64,000 nt of DNA from Rs1 sp038900335. GTDB taxonomy: Bacteria; Pseudomonadota; Gammaproteobacteria; Pseudomonadales; Balneatricaceae. A program made the position numbers and the translations under genes. Shown here in pieces: positions 26,045 to 35,512 of the stretch. Under the pieces are notes generated by a model. The model was not told the origin of the DNA. It made no database searches and saw nothing but the letters and a program-made list of their open reading frames with translations. The stretch lies in contig JBBMRB010000021.1 in NCBI GenBank assembly GCA_038900335.1, positions 1-64,000 of the forward strand, in the 5' to 3' direction. How positions within the stretch are numbered: the stretch's first letter is position 1; each line of letters starts with the position of its first letter.

Positions 26045-27166
26045 TCATCTGCGTACAAAACCGCCGTTGATATTTTCAACCAAACCTAACAACTCTAGCT
26101 CGACCATCACTGTTGACAAAACATCAACGCGAATTTTTGCCAGTAACGCAATCTGCTCAAGCGTTTGTGCACTATCATCAACACAGCACAAAACCGCTGC
26201 CGCCATTGCATTTATTGGTTGCTCATTAGCTGCGCTGTGTTGATTGTTAACTGCAGGATCAGTCATTAGATTGGCAATAATAGAGCGAGCTCTATCAGGG
26301 TATTCTTGCAGAATATCTTCTACCGTTTGCACAAGCTTAGCGCCATCTGCAATTAATTGATGGCAACCGTGGCTTCCTAAAAAGTCTATTGATCCAGGAA
26401 TTGCAAACACATCTCTATTTTGCTCGATGGCCATCCTTGCAGTAATTAGTGTGCCACTTTTAGGGCGAGCCTCTACCACTAACACACCTAAAGATAGCCC
26501 GCTAATGATTCTATTGCGACGCGGGAAGTTAACAGCGCGAGGCGCACTACCTGGAAAATATTCAGACACCCAACAGCCTTGCTCCAAAATAGCGTGTGCC
26601 AGCTTAGTATTTTGTTTTGGATAAATTATATCTAAGCCTGTACCCATCACAGCAATGGTAGGAAGCGCTCTATCAACAGCGGCGCAATGGGCAGCACTAT
26701 CCACGCCGTGTGCCAAGCCACTGGTAACAGCAAAGCCATTTAGCAGTAGATCATCAGCTAACTTGTAAGCATGCCTAAGACCGGATGGTGAGGCTTTTCT
26801 ACTACCGACGATCGCGATTTGATCTAAATTAAGCACACTAAAGTTACCTTTGTAAAACAGTAGCAAAGGTGCATCTGGGATCTCGTGTAACAAGGCTGGG
26901 TAATCTGTGTCTAGGTAGCTCGATAGTGAGATATGATGCTCTAGCAAGGCACATTCTATACTATCAATTTTATTGACTAATGCACCTGTGCCATTGATAA
27001 AATCAACTATGCTAGTGACATTATTTTTAGATAAAACAGTATTAAAGCAGGACTCATTTAAACTGTCTGCAAGCTCTATATTGCTAAGGATGCTGCGTAC
27101 AGCTTGCCTACCTACTCTAGGCAAACAAGTTAACGCTAATATTAGCTTAGTTTGTTGAGATAACAT
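26045..27166 (-). CDS. dprA: DNA-processing protein DprA
   Basis: DprA binds incoming single-stranded DNA and loads RecA during natural transformation. The 373-residue protein has the Rossmann-like core IVGSRKASPSGLRHAY, SGLAHGVDSAAH, and the downstream IPGSIDFLGSHGCHQLIADGA signature. A C-terminal winged-helix of about 60 residues (LEQIALLAKIRVDVLSTVMVELELLGLV, split by its turn) is the typical DprA end. AGGAGTAGGT precedes the ATG. The gene stands after the LysM gene as in Pseudomonas. Confidence 0.95.
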   Translation of the reverse strand: MLSQQTKLILALTCLPRVGRQAVRSILSNIELADSLNESCFNTVLSKNNVTSIVDFINGTGALVNKIDSIECALLEHHISLSSYLDTDYPALLHEIPDAPLLLFYKGNFSVLNLDQIAIVGSRKASPSGLRHAYKLADDLLLNGFAVTSGLAHGVDSAAHCAAVDRALPTIAVMGTGLDIIYPKQNTKLAHAILEQGCWVSEYFPGSAPRAVNFPRRNRIISGLSLGVLVVEARPKSGTLITARMAIEQNRDVFAIPGSIDFLGSHGCHQLIADGAKLVQTVEDILQEYPDRARSIIANLMTDPAVNNQHSAANEQPINAMAAAVLCCVDDSAQTLEQIALLAKIRVDVLSTVMVELELLGLVENINGGFVRR

Positions 27167-27260
27167 ACCTACTCCTTCAGGTGATATTATCCGCTATCTA
27201 AGAGACTAACCCTCTTCCTAGTACTTGCTCTACCTTTAAAGCAGAGCTCAACGAGTGATT

Positions 27261-28292
27261 TTAAAAATCAATTGCCTTAAGTGTGGCACCTGGGCTGATT
27301 GGTTTTGCTGATTCTAAAATAATGGCGTAGCTGATATTTTCAAAAACATTAACCACCATTAATTTACCGATAACTTGATTATCTATTAATACTATTTCTT
27401 TGGTTCTAGGATCTTCAACCTTTAAAGGTGCATCCACAATGTTAAATACATGCCCTGCATAAACCGCTGCATCAAGTCCCATATTAATAACAACACTATC
27501 GAACCTAGACGCTTTATGAACATTACTGGCAATAGCAATAATCTCACCCTTAAGATCTTTTGGCGCCGGTGCTAAATAATAAATTGGCTTTAAGTCCAAC
27601 TCACTGTGCCTGACAACAATATCACCGTTACGTATCAAGTCATTGGCTTTAACGACTACCGCCTTGTTAATTTCACCGTCTTGATTGCTAATAGTTAACA
27701 TACCGACATTCACTATTTCTGTATTCGTGCTATCCAAACCAAATTTAGCATCATAGACCTGACCTAATCTATAGACATCATATTGATCTACTTCTGGATC
27801 TAACACACCTCTAACGTACACTTCATCGCCCTTGCCGACAAGGGAGTTCAAACCTGCTGTAGATAGTACGTAAGGCATTTTTTTAAGTAACTGGGAGGCA
27901 ACTATTGTGTGGCCAACGACAAAAGGTTTAAGCGCATAATCTGCTATAGCGGTTATCGGTGCTCCATAGCCCTCTCTTATCTTGGGGCTAAGCTTAGTAA
28001 CAGAGCTTTTGTTTTTAGTTAAATAAGGTTGGCCATTTCTATACTCTAAATAAATAACGTCTTTAGGGTATATTAAATGAGGGTTACTAATTTGATTGTT
28101 ATTTTCCCATATACGCGGCCAAAGCGACGGTGATTTTAAAAACACACCCGCTATATCCCAAAGCGTATCGCCTTTCTTGACCACATATTCATTGGGGTGA
28201 TTATCTTGTAAAGCTATATTTGCTGCTGTTGCATTAGAGCCAATCACACCTGCTAACATTAACGCTATTGTCATTCGTTTTAACTGCTTCAT
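27261..28292 (-). CDS. secreted LysM peptidoglycan-binding protein
   Basis: The 343-residue protein has a signal peptide (cleavage near NATAAN) followed by a single LysM domain at about residues 34-80, with YVVKKGDTLWDIAGVFL and WPRIWENNNQI. The remaining 250 residues are a family-specific extracytoplasmic region with no catalytic motif visible. It should bind peptidoglycan in the periplasm. The position between dprA and divergent def is widely conserved in this bacterial group, though its function remains undefined. Confidence 0.88.
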   Translation of the reverse strand: MKQLKRMTIALMLAGVIGSNATAANIALQDNHPNEYVVKKGDTLWDIAGVFLKSPSLWPRIWENNNQISNPHLIYPKDVIYLEYRNGQPYLTKNKSSVTKLSPKIREGYGAPITAIADYALKPFVVGHTIVASQLLKKMPYVLSTAGLNSLVGKGDEVYVRGVLDPEVDQYDVYRLGQVYDAKFGLDSTNTEIVNVGMLTISNQDGEINKAVVVKANDLIRNGDIVVRHSELDLKPIYYLAPAPKDLKGEIIAIASNVHKASRFDSVVINMGLDAAVYAGHVFNIVDAPLKVEDPRTKEIVLIDNQVIGKLMVVNVFENISYAIILESAKPISPGATLKAIDF

Positions 28293-28447
28293 AAGACCTC
28301 AAGGAAAACATTTGCTCTGAACAAAATATACACTACATTAAATCGCTTTATTATAGTTCAAAAAAGTCGAAATTTATCTAACCATTGTAGTTGAAGTCTA
28401 AGTATAATAGATAACTTTATAAAGTAAATTTACAGACGGTTACCAAC

Positions 28448-28951
28448 ATGGCTCTACTACCTATATTAACATTCCCCGATAATAGACTTCGCACCATAGC
28501 AAAAGATGTTACTGAGTTTGACGAAAATCTATTAACTTTAATCGAAGACATGCTAGAAACCATGTATGACGCTCCCGGTATTGGCTTGGCGGCATCACAG
28601 GTTGATGTCCATATACGCTTAATCACTATTGATTTATCTGATGATGGTGATGACCCGTTAATACTGATAAACCCAACAATAGAGATATTAGATGAAGACT
28701 CAGATAAAATGTCTGAAGGCTGTTTGTCTATCCCAGGTTTCTATGAAGAAATCACTAGGCCTAAACACATTAGAGTTCACGCTCAAGATGTTAAGGGTGA
28801 AAAATACAGCTTTGAAGCAACTGAGTTGTTAGCTGTGTGTATACAGCATGAGATGGACCATCTTGATGGTAAACTTTTTGTTGACTATTTATCCAAATTA
28901 AAAAGAAACAGAATTAAATCTAAATTAGAAAAAAGTCTAAAAAGAGCTTAA
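28448..28951 (+). CDS. def: peptide deformylase
   Basis: Def removes the formyl group from new proteins. The 167-residue protein has the three metal and active-site motifs GIGLAASQV, EGCLSIPG (metal cysteine) and QHEMDHLDG (HExxH metal site). It is followed by fmt 55 bp later, so formylation and deformylation genes are paired in one operon, divergent from the LysM gene. Confidence 0.97.
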   Translation: MALLPILTFPDNRLRTIAKDVTEFDENLLTLIEDMLETMYDAPGIGLAASQVDVHIRLITIDLSDDGDDPLILINPTIEILDEDSDKMSEGCLSIPGFYEEITRPKHIRVHAQDVKGEKYSFEATELLAVCIQHEMDHLDGKLFVDYLSKLKRNRIKSKLEKSLKRA

Positions 28952-29006
28952 TGCTCTACCCTCTAATTTCACACAAACAAACCCCACATAATCAATTGAT
29001 GAGAAT

Positions 29007-29993
29007 ATGCCTGAAAAGTTAAATGTCGTTTTTGCTGGAACCCCAGATTTCGCAGCTCAAAATTTACAAGCCCTGCTAGAGAGTGAGTTTAATGTTATTG
29101 CTGTATATACGCAGCCCGATAGACGCTCAGGCCGGGGTAAAAAAATTACATTTAGCCCAGTAAAACAATTGGCAATAGCTAATGATTTACCGATATATCA
29201 ACCCGAAAACTTCAAATCAGCTGAAGATGTAGCAGCTTTAGAATCACTCAATGCTGACATCATGGTTGTAGTAGCCTACGGCATATTACTACCACAAACT
29301 GTATTAGATACTCCAAGGCATGGCTGTATCAACGTTCATGCATCATTATTGCCTAAATGGCGTGGCGCTGCCCCTATTGAGCGCGCATTAATGTCTGGTG
29401 ATAAACAGACAGGTGTCACCATCATGCAAATGGACAAAGGCTTAGACACCGGTGATATGTTGGCAAAAGCTTACTGTGATATTAGCGATACAATGACTAG
29501 TGCTGACCTTTATACTGCCCTAGTACCTCTTGGCTCTAATGCATTAATTGCAACATTAACTGATTTTTCTAATGCAAAAATAGTGGCTGAAAAACAAGAT
29601 GACAATCTCGCTTGTTATGCCAAGAAACTATTTAAAAAAGAAGCTGATATTAATTGGTCACTGCCTGCGGATGAAGTTTCTAGACACATTCGTGGTCTAT
29701 CTCCACGCCCTGTGGCTTTCTCTAGTTTAAATGGGCAAATTATTAGAGTGTGGCATGCGGTTGTTGCAACGAATCAAGATCACAGCGAAATCGCCCATAG
29801 CTGTGCCGTTAGCGGTACTATCTTAGCCGCTGACAAATCTGGCATTCAAGTTGCCTGTGCTAATAACACAAGCGTACTAATTACGCAGGTACAACTTCCT
29901 GGTGGCAAGCAACTAAAAGTCAGTGACATTATTAATTCGCGAAAAGACTTTTTTTCTATTGGCACTATTTTCAAACAAACTGAAGAATTATGA
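29007..29993 (+). CDS. fmt: methionyl-tRNA formyltransferase
   Basis: Fmt formylates initiator methionyl-tRNA with 10-formyltetrahydrofolate. The 328-residue protein has the N-terminal formyltransferase fold with VFAGTPDFAAQNL, the binding-site motif HASLLPKWRGAAPIERAL and the GVTIMQMDKGLDTGDML loop, and a C-terminal OB-fold domain from about residue 205. Its last codons overlap the start of rsmB (ATGATGA), the usual def-fmt-rsmB coupling. Confidence 0.97.
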   Translation: MPEKLNVVFAGTPDFAAQNLQALLESEFNVIAVYTQPDRRSGRGKKITFSPVKQLAIANDLPIYQPENFKSAEDVAALESLNADIMVVVAYGILLPQTVLDTPRHGCINVHASLLPKWRGAAPIERALMSGDKQTGVTIMQMDKGLDTGDMLAKAYCDISDTMTSADLYTALVPLGSNALIATLTDFSNAKIVAEKQDDNLACYAKKLFKKEADINWSLPADEVSRHIRGLSPRPVAFSSLNGQIIRVWHAVVATNQDHSEIAHSCAVSGTILAADKSGIQVACANNTSVLITQVQLPGGKQLKVSDIINSRKDFFSIGTIFKQTEEL

Positions 29994-31306
29994 TGAATGC
30001 TAGACACGCCGCCATACTAGTTATAACACCGCTGCTCAACCAATCAAGTTCTTTAAAATACTCACTTGCCAAGCACTCAACTCTTTGCTCAGCTGAAGAA
30101 AAACCTTTTCTTCAGGAGCTTTGTTACGGCTCTTTACGGTACTACCCGCAGTTAGAAACTATTATAGCGCAACTGATTACCAAGCCACTTAAACACAAAG
30201 ATAACGATGTTTATGCGATCATAATGATTGGTATCTATCAGCTCTACAAAATGCGAGTTGCTGAACATGCCGCTATTAGCGAAACGGTTCAATTGTGTAA
30301 AACGATTAAAAAGAATTGGGCCACAGGTTTGGTAAATGCAACGCTTCGTAATTTCCAGCGAAGCAAAGAAGAGCTTCTTGAAGAGCTTTGCGGCAACGAT
30401 CCATATTTTATATACAATCACCCTAGCTGGTTTATAGAAAAACTTAAGGCAAACTGGCCTGATCAATGGCAAGATATTTTAGCGGCAAACGACGATCACC
30501 CTCCTCTTACTTTAAGAGTTAATACACGCAAAGTTTCACGTGAAACATTTTCTAAACAGTTAGCAGATAGCGGCATTGAATCCTGCATAAGTTTGCACTC
30601 AGACCAAGGCATATACCTTAGCAAACCAACTGATGTAACGAAGATAGAGGGTTTTAATGAAGGCTTGTTTAGTGTTCAAGATGAAGCAGCACAACTAGCG
30701 GCTAGCTTACTTGATATTAAAAATGAAGATAATATTTTAGATGCCTGTAGCGCCCCTGGTGGCAAGTTACTACATATTCTGGAATTGACACAAGACTCTA
30801 GTGCTAGAGTACAAGGTCTAGAGTTAGAGCAAGCACGCGCAGATAAGATAACCGAAAATTTTCAACGCTTGAATATCAACTGTGAATTACACATTGCAGA
30901 TGCAGCAAATAAAGAATGGTGGGACACAGTACTATTTGACAAGATTTTACTCGACGCTCCGTGTAGTGCTACAGGGGTTATCAGAAGAAACCCTGACATA
31001 AAACTATTAAGAAAATCGGAAGACATTCATCAAACTGCTAAACTACAAATGCAGATTCTGACCAACTTATGGACCACTTTGAACAATGGCGGTCGTTTGG
31101 TATACGCTACCTGCTCGATATTTACGCAGGAAAACGAAAAAATTATTCAGCAGTTTTTGAAAAACAATGAAGATGCCAACCATGTGTTAATTGACTCCAA
31201 CTGGGGTACAACAAGGGAATATGGTAAACAGCTCTTCCCTAGTAAAAACCTAAATGATGGTTTCTACTATGCTATCTTAGAAAAAAAACACACACAGCAG
31301 CATTGA
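29990..31306 (+). CDS. rsmB: 16S rRNA (cytosine(967)-C(5))-methyltransferase
   Basis: RsmB methylates C967 of 16S rRNA. The 438-residue protein has an N-terminal NusB-like helical domain (first 140 residues), a short linking domain, and a Rossmann methyltransferase domain with the AdoMet motif DACSAPGGKLLHILE, DAPCSATGVIRRNPDIK, and the TCSI catalytic-cysteine segment. The start ATG overlaps the fmt stop; a second in-frame ATG follows immediately and either may be used. A 15-of-16 parS match lies inside this coding sequence. Confidence 0.96.
   Translation: MMNARHAAILVITPLLNQSSSLKYSLAKHSTLCSAEEKPFLQELCYGSLRYYPQLETIIAQLITKPLKHKDNDVYAIIMIGIYQLYKMRVAEHAAISETVQLCKTIKKNWATGLVNATLRNFQRSKEELLEELCGNDPYFIYNHPSWFIEKLKANWPDQWQDILAANDDHPPLTLRVNTRKVSRETFSKQLADSGIESCISLHSDQGIYLSKPTDVTKIEGFNEGLFSVQDEAAQLAASLLDIKNEDNILDACSAPGGKLLHILELTQDSSARVQGLELEQARADKITENFQRLNINCELHIADAANKEWWDTVLFDKILLDAPCSATGVIRRNPDIKLLRKSEDIHQTAKLQMQILTNLWTTLNNGGRLVYATCSIFTQENEKIIQQFLKNNEDANHVLIDSNWGTTREYGKQLFPSKNLNDGFYYAILEKKHTQQH
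30532..30547. other. second parS-like site inside rsmB
   Basis: AGTTTCACGTGAAACA differs from the parS consensus only at the first base. The inner 14-base palindrome GTTTCACGTGAAAC is perfect. It lies in the coding sequence of rsmB, about 7.4 kb from the perfect site and about 33 kb from the predicted oriC. Intragenic parS sites near the origin are common. Confidence 0.88.
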
Positions 31307-31342
31307 GAAGATGCCTACTAACAATATAAAGACGAGCGATAT

Positions 31343-32719
31343 ATGAAAATTATAATTCTTGGAGCCGGTCAAGTTGGTGGCACTCTAGCTGAGAACCTGG
31401 CCAGTGAATCAAACGACATAACTATTGTAGATACAGACTCAGAAAGACTACGTGAACTGCAAGACAGATTAGACATAAGCACTATTGAAGGCGTTGCTTC
31501 CTACCCTAGCACCTTAGACAGAGCAGGTGCTGAAGATGCAGACATGCTTATCGCTGTAACAAGTAGCGATGAAGTCAATATGATTGCCTGTCAAATCGCA
31601 CAGACGATGTATAACACACCAACAAAGATCGCTCGTGTGCGCAGTTATGATTATATCAAACATGCAGAGAGCATTTATTGTAAAGGTGCGATCCCGGTCG
31701 ACGTTATTATCAGCCCGGAACAACTCGTTACTAAAAATGTTAAACGTTTGATCGAGCGCCCAGGCGCATTACAAGTACTAGATATAGCATCAGAAAAAGC
31801 GCAGTTAGTAGCAGTCAAAGCCTATTATGGAGGCCCTCTTGTCGGGCGCCAAATTTCGTTTTTAAAAGAGCACATGCCAAATGTTGATACGCGTGTTGCT
31901 GCCATATTTAGAAAGGATCGACCGATCACACCAGAGGGTGATACCGTAATAGAAGTCGATGATGAGGTGTTTTTAATCGCCGCAACTGAAAATATATTAC
32001 CCGTCATGAGTGAGCTTCGCCGTCTAGAAAACCCCTATAAAAGAATCCTGATAGCCGGTGGTGGTAATATTGGGGCGAGGCTTGCCGCATCTATTGAAGA
32101 TAATTTTCAAGTAAAAATTATTGAGCGTCAAAGTGAAAGATGTAACGTATTAGCGAGTGAGTTAAAAAGCACGATTGTATTACACGGTAATGCTTCTGAT
32201 GGTGATCTTCTAATAGAAGAGAATATAGAAAATACCGATGTATTTTGTGCCCTAACCAATGACGATGAAGCCAACATAATGGCTTCAATGTTAGCGAAAA
32301 AATTAGGTGCTAAAACCGTGATGACATTGATTAATAACCCTGCGTATGTTGATCTAGTACAGGGCGGTGTTATTGATATCGCTATTTCACCACAACAAAC
32401 CACTATCGGCGCCCTGCTCACTCACGTACGCAAAGGTGATATTGTTGCCGTGCACTCTTTAAGAAGAGGCGCAGCAGAAGTGCTTGAAGTCATTGCCCAC
32501 GGCGATAGCAAAAGCTCTAAAGTCGTCGGTAAAGCTTTGAGTGATATTAACCTGCCATCTGGCACAACGATTGGCGCTATTGTTCGCGATGAACAAGTAC
32601 TGATTGCACATGATCATGTTGTTATCGAAAACAACGATCATGTCATTTTATTCTTAGTCGATAAAAATAAAATTAATGATGTAGAAAAGCTCTTTCAAGT
32701 CGGTTTAGCTTTCTTTTAA
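31343..32719 (+). CDS. trkA: Trk potassium uptake regulatory protein TrkA
   Basis: TrkA is the cytoplasmic NAD-binding gating ring of the Trk potassium transporter. The 458-residue protein holds two RCK units, each a Rossmann domain (GAGQVGGTLAENL at residue 7; AGGGNIGARLAASI around residue 236) followed by a TrkA-C domain. Length is typical of the fused gammaproteobacterial form. It follows rsmB after 36 bp and precedes trkH by 79 bp, so regulator and channel are made together. Confidence 0.97.
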   Translation: MKIIILGAGQVGGTLAENLASESNDITIVDTDSERLRELQDRLDISTIEGVASYPSTLDRAGAEDADMLIAVTSSDEVNMIACQIAQTMYNTPTKIARVRSYDYIKHAESIYCKGAIPVDVIISPEQLVTKNVKRLIERPGALQVLDIASEKAQLVAVKAYYGGPLVGRQISFLKEHMPNVDTRVAAIFRKDRPITPEGDTVIEVDDEVFLIAATENILPVMSELRRLENPYKRILIAGGGNIGARLAASIEDNFQVKIIERQSERCNVLASELKSTIVLHGNASDGDLLIEENIENTDVFCALTNDDEANIMASMLAKKLGAKTVMTLINNPAYVDLVQGGVIDIAISPQQTTIGALLTHVRKGDIVAVHSLRRGAAEVLEVIAHGDSKSSKVVGKALSDINLPSGTTIGAIVRDEQVLIAHDHVVIENNDHVILFLVDKNKINDVEKLFQVGLAFF

Positions 32720-32798
32720 ACTGACGCATAAAAAACGTGCTTGCGACGCTTTTGTGTCGCATACTAAAATCTCACAGAATCAAAGAAACGAAAATACC

Positions 32799-34247
32799 AT
32801 GCACTTTAAAATCATCTTAAGAATCCTTGGCATTTTATTAATGGTATTTAGTTTAACGATGATCCCGCCAGCCATCGTATCGCATATTTACGATGATAAT
32901 GTACATACAATTTTCTACCTGTGTATGGCAATCACCTTCTCAACAGGATTCATATTTTGGCTGCCCGTATATAAACTTAGACAAGACCTTAGAATCAGAG
33001 ACGGCTTCCTAGTCACTGTATTATTTTGGTTGGTACTTGGCTTGTTTGGGGCCATCCCGTTTTATTTGTCACAAGAAATACACTTAAGTGTGGTTGATGC
33101 AGTATTTGAATCGATATCCGGATTAACCACAACAGGGGCTACCGTAGTCACTGGGTTAGATGATCTTCCCCACTCTATATTGTTCTATCGCCAACAACTG
33201 CAATGGCTAGGCGGCATGGGTATCATCGTACTGGCCGTCGCTATTTTACCGATGTTAGGCATTGGTGGTATGCAGCTGTACCGTACAGAGACTCCTGGTC
33301 CGGTTAAAGATAATAAGCTAACACCACGTATTACTGAAACAGCTAAAGCTCTTTGGTATATCTATGTCACGCTAACCTTGGTCTGTATGCTGGCTTATTG
33401 GTTGGCTGGGATGACCTGGTTTGATGCTATCTCTCATAGCTTTTCTACCGTAGCGATTGGTGGATTCTCTACTCATGATGCCAGTATTGGTTTTTTCGAA
33501 AACCAGCTAATTGAGTTGATTGCTGTTACTTTTATGCTGATATCTTCTATTAATTTTGGCTTACACTTTTTCGCTTGGCGCAGAAAATCATTACTCCATT
33601 ATTGGCAAGATCCAGAGGTAAAATTCTTCTTATCTTCCATCAGTATTACCATACTTGTCAGCGTTATAATCCTTTATTTCTCTGAACACTCAAACTCATT
33701 AAAAGCGATTCGCGATTCAATATTCATGGTTGTTTCTGTCGCTACAACTACTGGCTTCGCGACAACTGACTTCGCAAGCTGGCCAACTGTTCTACCCTTT
33801 ATGCTGCTTTTAACGGCTTTTTTCGGTGGCTGTGCGGCATCGACAGCCGGTGGTATGAAGATTATTCGCGTCTTATTAATTGTAAAGCAAGGTCATCGTG
33901 AAATAAAAAGACTGGTGCACCCCAATGCCGTCTTTACTGTAAAATTGAGTAACAAACCGGTCGGGGAAAAAGTGCTGCAGGCAGTGTGGGGCTTCTTCTC
34001 GGTGTATATGATGGTGTTTGTCTTGATGCTATTAGCGATACTGGCAACTGGCGTTGATCAGATAACAGCGTGGTCGGCAGTTGCTGCGACGTTAAATAAC
34101 TTAGGACCCGGTCTTGGTGAAGTCGCTGCAAATTATAGCCCTCTCAATGATACAGCTAAATGGATCCTTTGTTTTTCTATGCTATTAGGCCGCCTAGAAG
34201 TATTTACTTTATTGATCTTATTCACCCCTACTTTCTGGCGCAGGTAA
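32799..34247 (+). CDS. trkH: Trk potassium uptake channel subunit TrkH
   Basis: TrkH is the inner-membrane potassium translocating subunit. The 482-residue protein has four channel-like M1-P-M2 repeats; the first filter segment is SGLTTTGATVV, another VAIGGFSTHDAS and a third VATTTGFATTDF. The frame extends to a GTG at 32754, but the ATG at 32799 begins directly with the first transmembrane helix and gives the expected length (Pseudomonas TrkH about 484), so it is chosen. It functions with TrkA encoded just upstream. Confidence 0.95.
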   Translation: MHFKIILRILGILLMVFSLTMIPPAIVSHIYDDNVHTIFYLCMAITFSTGFIFWLPVYKLRQDLRIRDGFLVTVLFWLVLGLFGAIPFYLSQEIHLSVVDAVFESISGLTTTGATVVTGLDDLPHSILFYRQQLQWLGGMGIIVLAVAILPMLGIGGMQLYRTETPGPVKDNKLTPRITETAKALWYIYVTLTLVCMLAYWLAGMTWFDAISHSFSTVAIGGFSTHDASIGFFENQLIELIAVTFMLISSINFGLHFFAWRRKSLLHYWQDPEVKFFLSSISITILVSVIILYFSEHSNSLKAIRDSIFMVVSVATTTGFATTDFASWPTVLPFMLLLTAFFGGCAASTAGGMKIIRVLLIVKQGHREIKRLVHPNAVFTVKLSNKPVGEKVLQAVWGFFSVYMMVFVLMLLAILATGVDQITAWSAVAATLNNLGPGLGEVAANYSPLNDTAKWILCFSMLLGRLEVFTLLILFTPTFWRR

Positions 34248-34282
34248 GATAATAGCTTTACTTATTCGTCACAATGGAATCA

Positions 34283-35173
34283 TTAGTAAATTTTTTCTAG
34301 TTCTTGAGGTGTCTTCTTAAAGCGTTTATATTCCCACTGATACTGCGCCGGCGCTAACTGACTAATGCGCTGCACACAGTGATTGAGCGCTTTAAGAGAT
34401 ACGTCTAAATCCATATTTTTTACATCTTCACTCACTTCACTAAACTCAATCGCAAAGCCTTTACCAGCCTCTTGTCGTATAGCAACCCCTGAGATCACTT
34501 CACATTGAGTTTTGCGTGCTAATTGCGATAGTAATGTCATGGTATAGGCAGGACGCTCAAAGAAAGGAGCAAAAGCACCGCTACCCTCGCTCGGCTCTTG
34601 ATCAGGCAAGATAGCAATAACGCCATTAGATTTAAGCTTTTTCATCAGTTTGCGCACACCGGATGCATTCGCCGGTGCCATATCACCACCTAAGCGTTTA
34701 CGCATTTTATTAATCAGCCAGTCAAAAAATTTTAATTTAGGTTGTTTGTACAAAACCGTAATCGCATAGTGTTGCGATGCAAACAGATTAAGTACTTCCC
34801 AATTACCAATATGGGGGGCAATAATGATAACGCCTTTGTTTTTAGCAACCGCCTGTTTTAGTACATCCTCGCCTTTGACACTGATAACCGTCTTTAAAGT
34901 CATCGAGGTCGGCCACAGCCAAGACATACCCATTTCTGCATAAGACATACCGGTATGCTGTAAACTTTGCGCTAATAACTGCTCTTGCTGATCAGCGGAT
35001 AAATTAGGCTGACAAATTGCAATATTGGTTTTAGATACCACAAAACTGCGCGAGCTTTTAAAAAGATACAGGGCACGGCCAATACCTCGACCTAAAAATT
35101 GGCTCACACGCAGTGGTAATAACGCCATCAACAATAGAAAAAACAACCCAATGAAGACTTTAATGAAACGCAT
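34283..35173 (-). CDS. lipid A biosynthesis (lauroyl/myristoyl) acyltransferase, LpxL/HtrB family
   Basis: This 296-residue inner-membrane protein belongs to the late acyltransferases that add secondary fatty acids to lipid A. It has one N-terminal membrane segment (FIGLFFLLLMALLPL), the catalytic HxxxxE motif in APHIGNWEVLN, and the later ILPDQEPSEGSGAFAPFF motif. A homolog stands near glyQ in Pseudomonas (PA0011). The frame can start earlier at a GTG (35203), but the ATG at 35173 gives the standard N-terminus. Which acyl chain it transfers cannot be read from the sequence. Confidence 0.9.
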   Translation of the reverse strand: MRFIKVFIGLFFLLLMALLPLRVSQFLGRGIGRALYLFKSSRSFVVSKTNIAICQPNLSADQQEQLLAQSLQHTGMSYAEMGMSWLWPTSMTLKTVISVKGEDVLKQAVAKNKGVIIIAPHIGNWEVLNLFASQHYAITVLYKQPKLKFFDWLINKMRKRLGGDMAPANASGVRKLMKKLKSNGVIAILPDQEPSEGSGAFAPFFERPAYTMTLLSQLARKTQCEVISGVAIRQEAGKGFAIEFSEVSEDVKNMDLDVSLKALNHCVQRISQLAPAQYQWEYKRFKKTPQELEKIY

Positions 35174-35512
35174 AACGATAGATACTCTAATTAAAAGTGC
35201 CACTTAAACCGGTAGCCTAGAACTACCCCAGCCCTGATAGACAATAATGATGCGACAAGAGTAATAGATTTTAATGCAATCATAAAGCAGATGTTAAGCT
35301 TTGCTATTATCAATGACCGCAATTTAGTGTGCCGATCATGCTTATTTACCACATTTAAAGCTTTGATCATAACCGAGTCATCGACTGGACTTAGCTATAA
35401 ATAAAAAATTGGAACAACGCACTAAGAACAAATAGAAATATGATGTATAATTCAGCCCTCGTTTTTCTGTGAAAAATATTAATAGATACTATACAAAGGA
35501 CAGGTGAATATT
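35174..35512. other. divergent promoter region of the lipid A acyltransferase gene and glyQS
   Basis: No gene is seen in this gap. A TATAAT lies at 35446-35451, about 60 bp before glyQ, and is the best -10 candidate, but no good -35 sits at the right distance. AGGTGA at 35502-35507 serves as ribosome binding site for glyQ. Confidence 0.4.
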
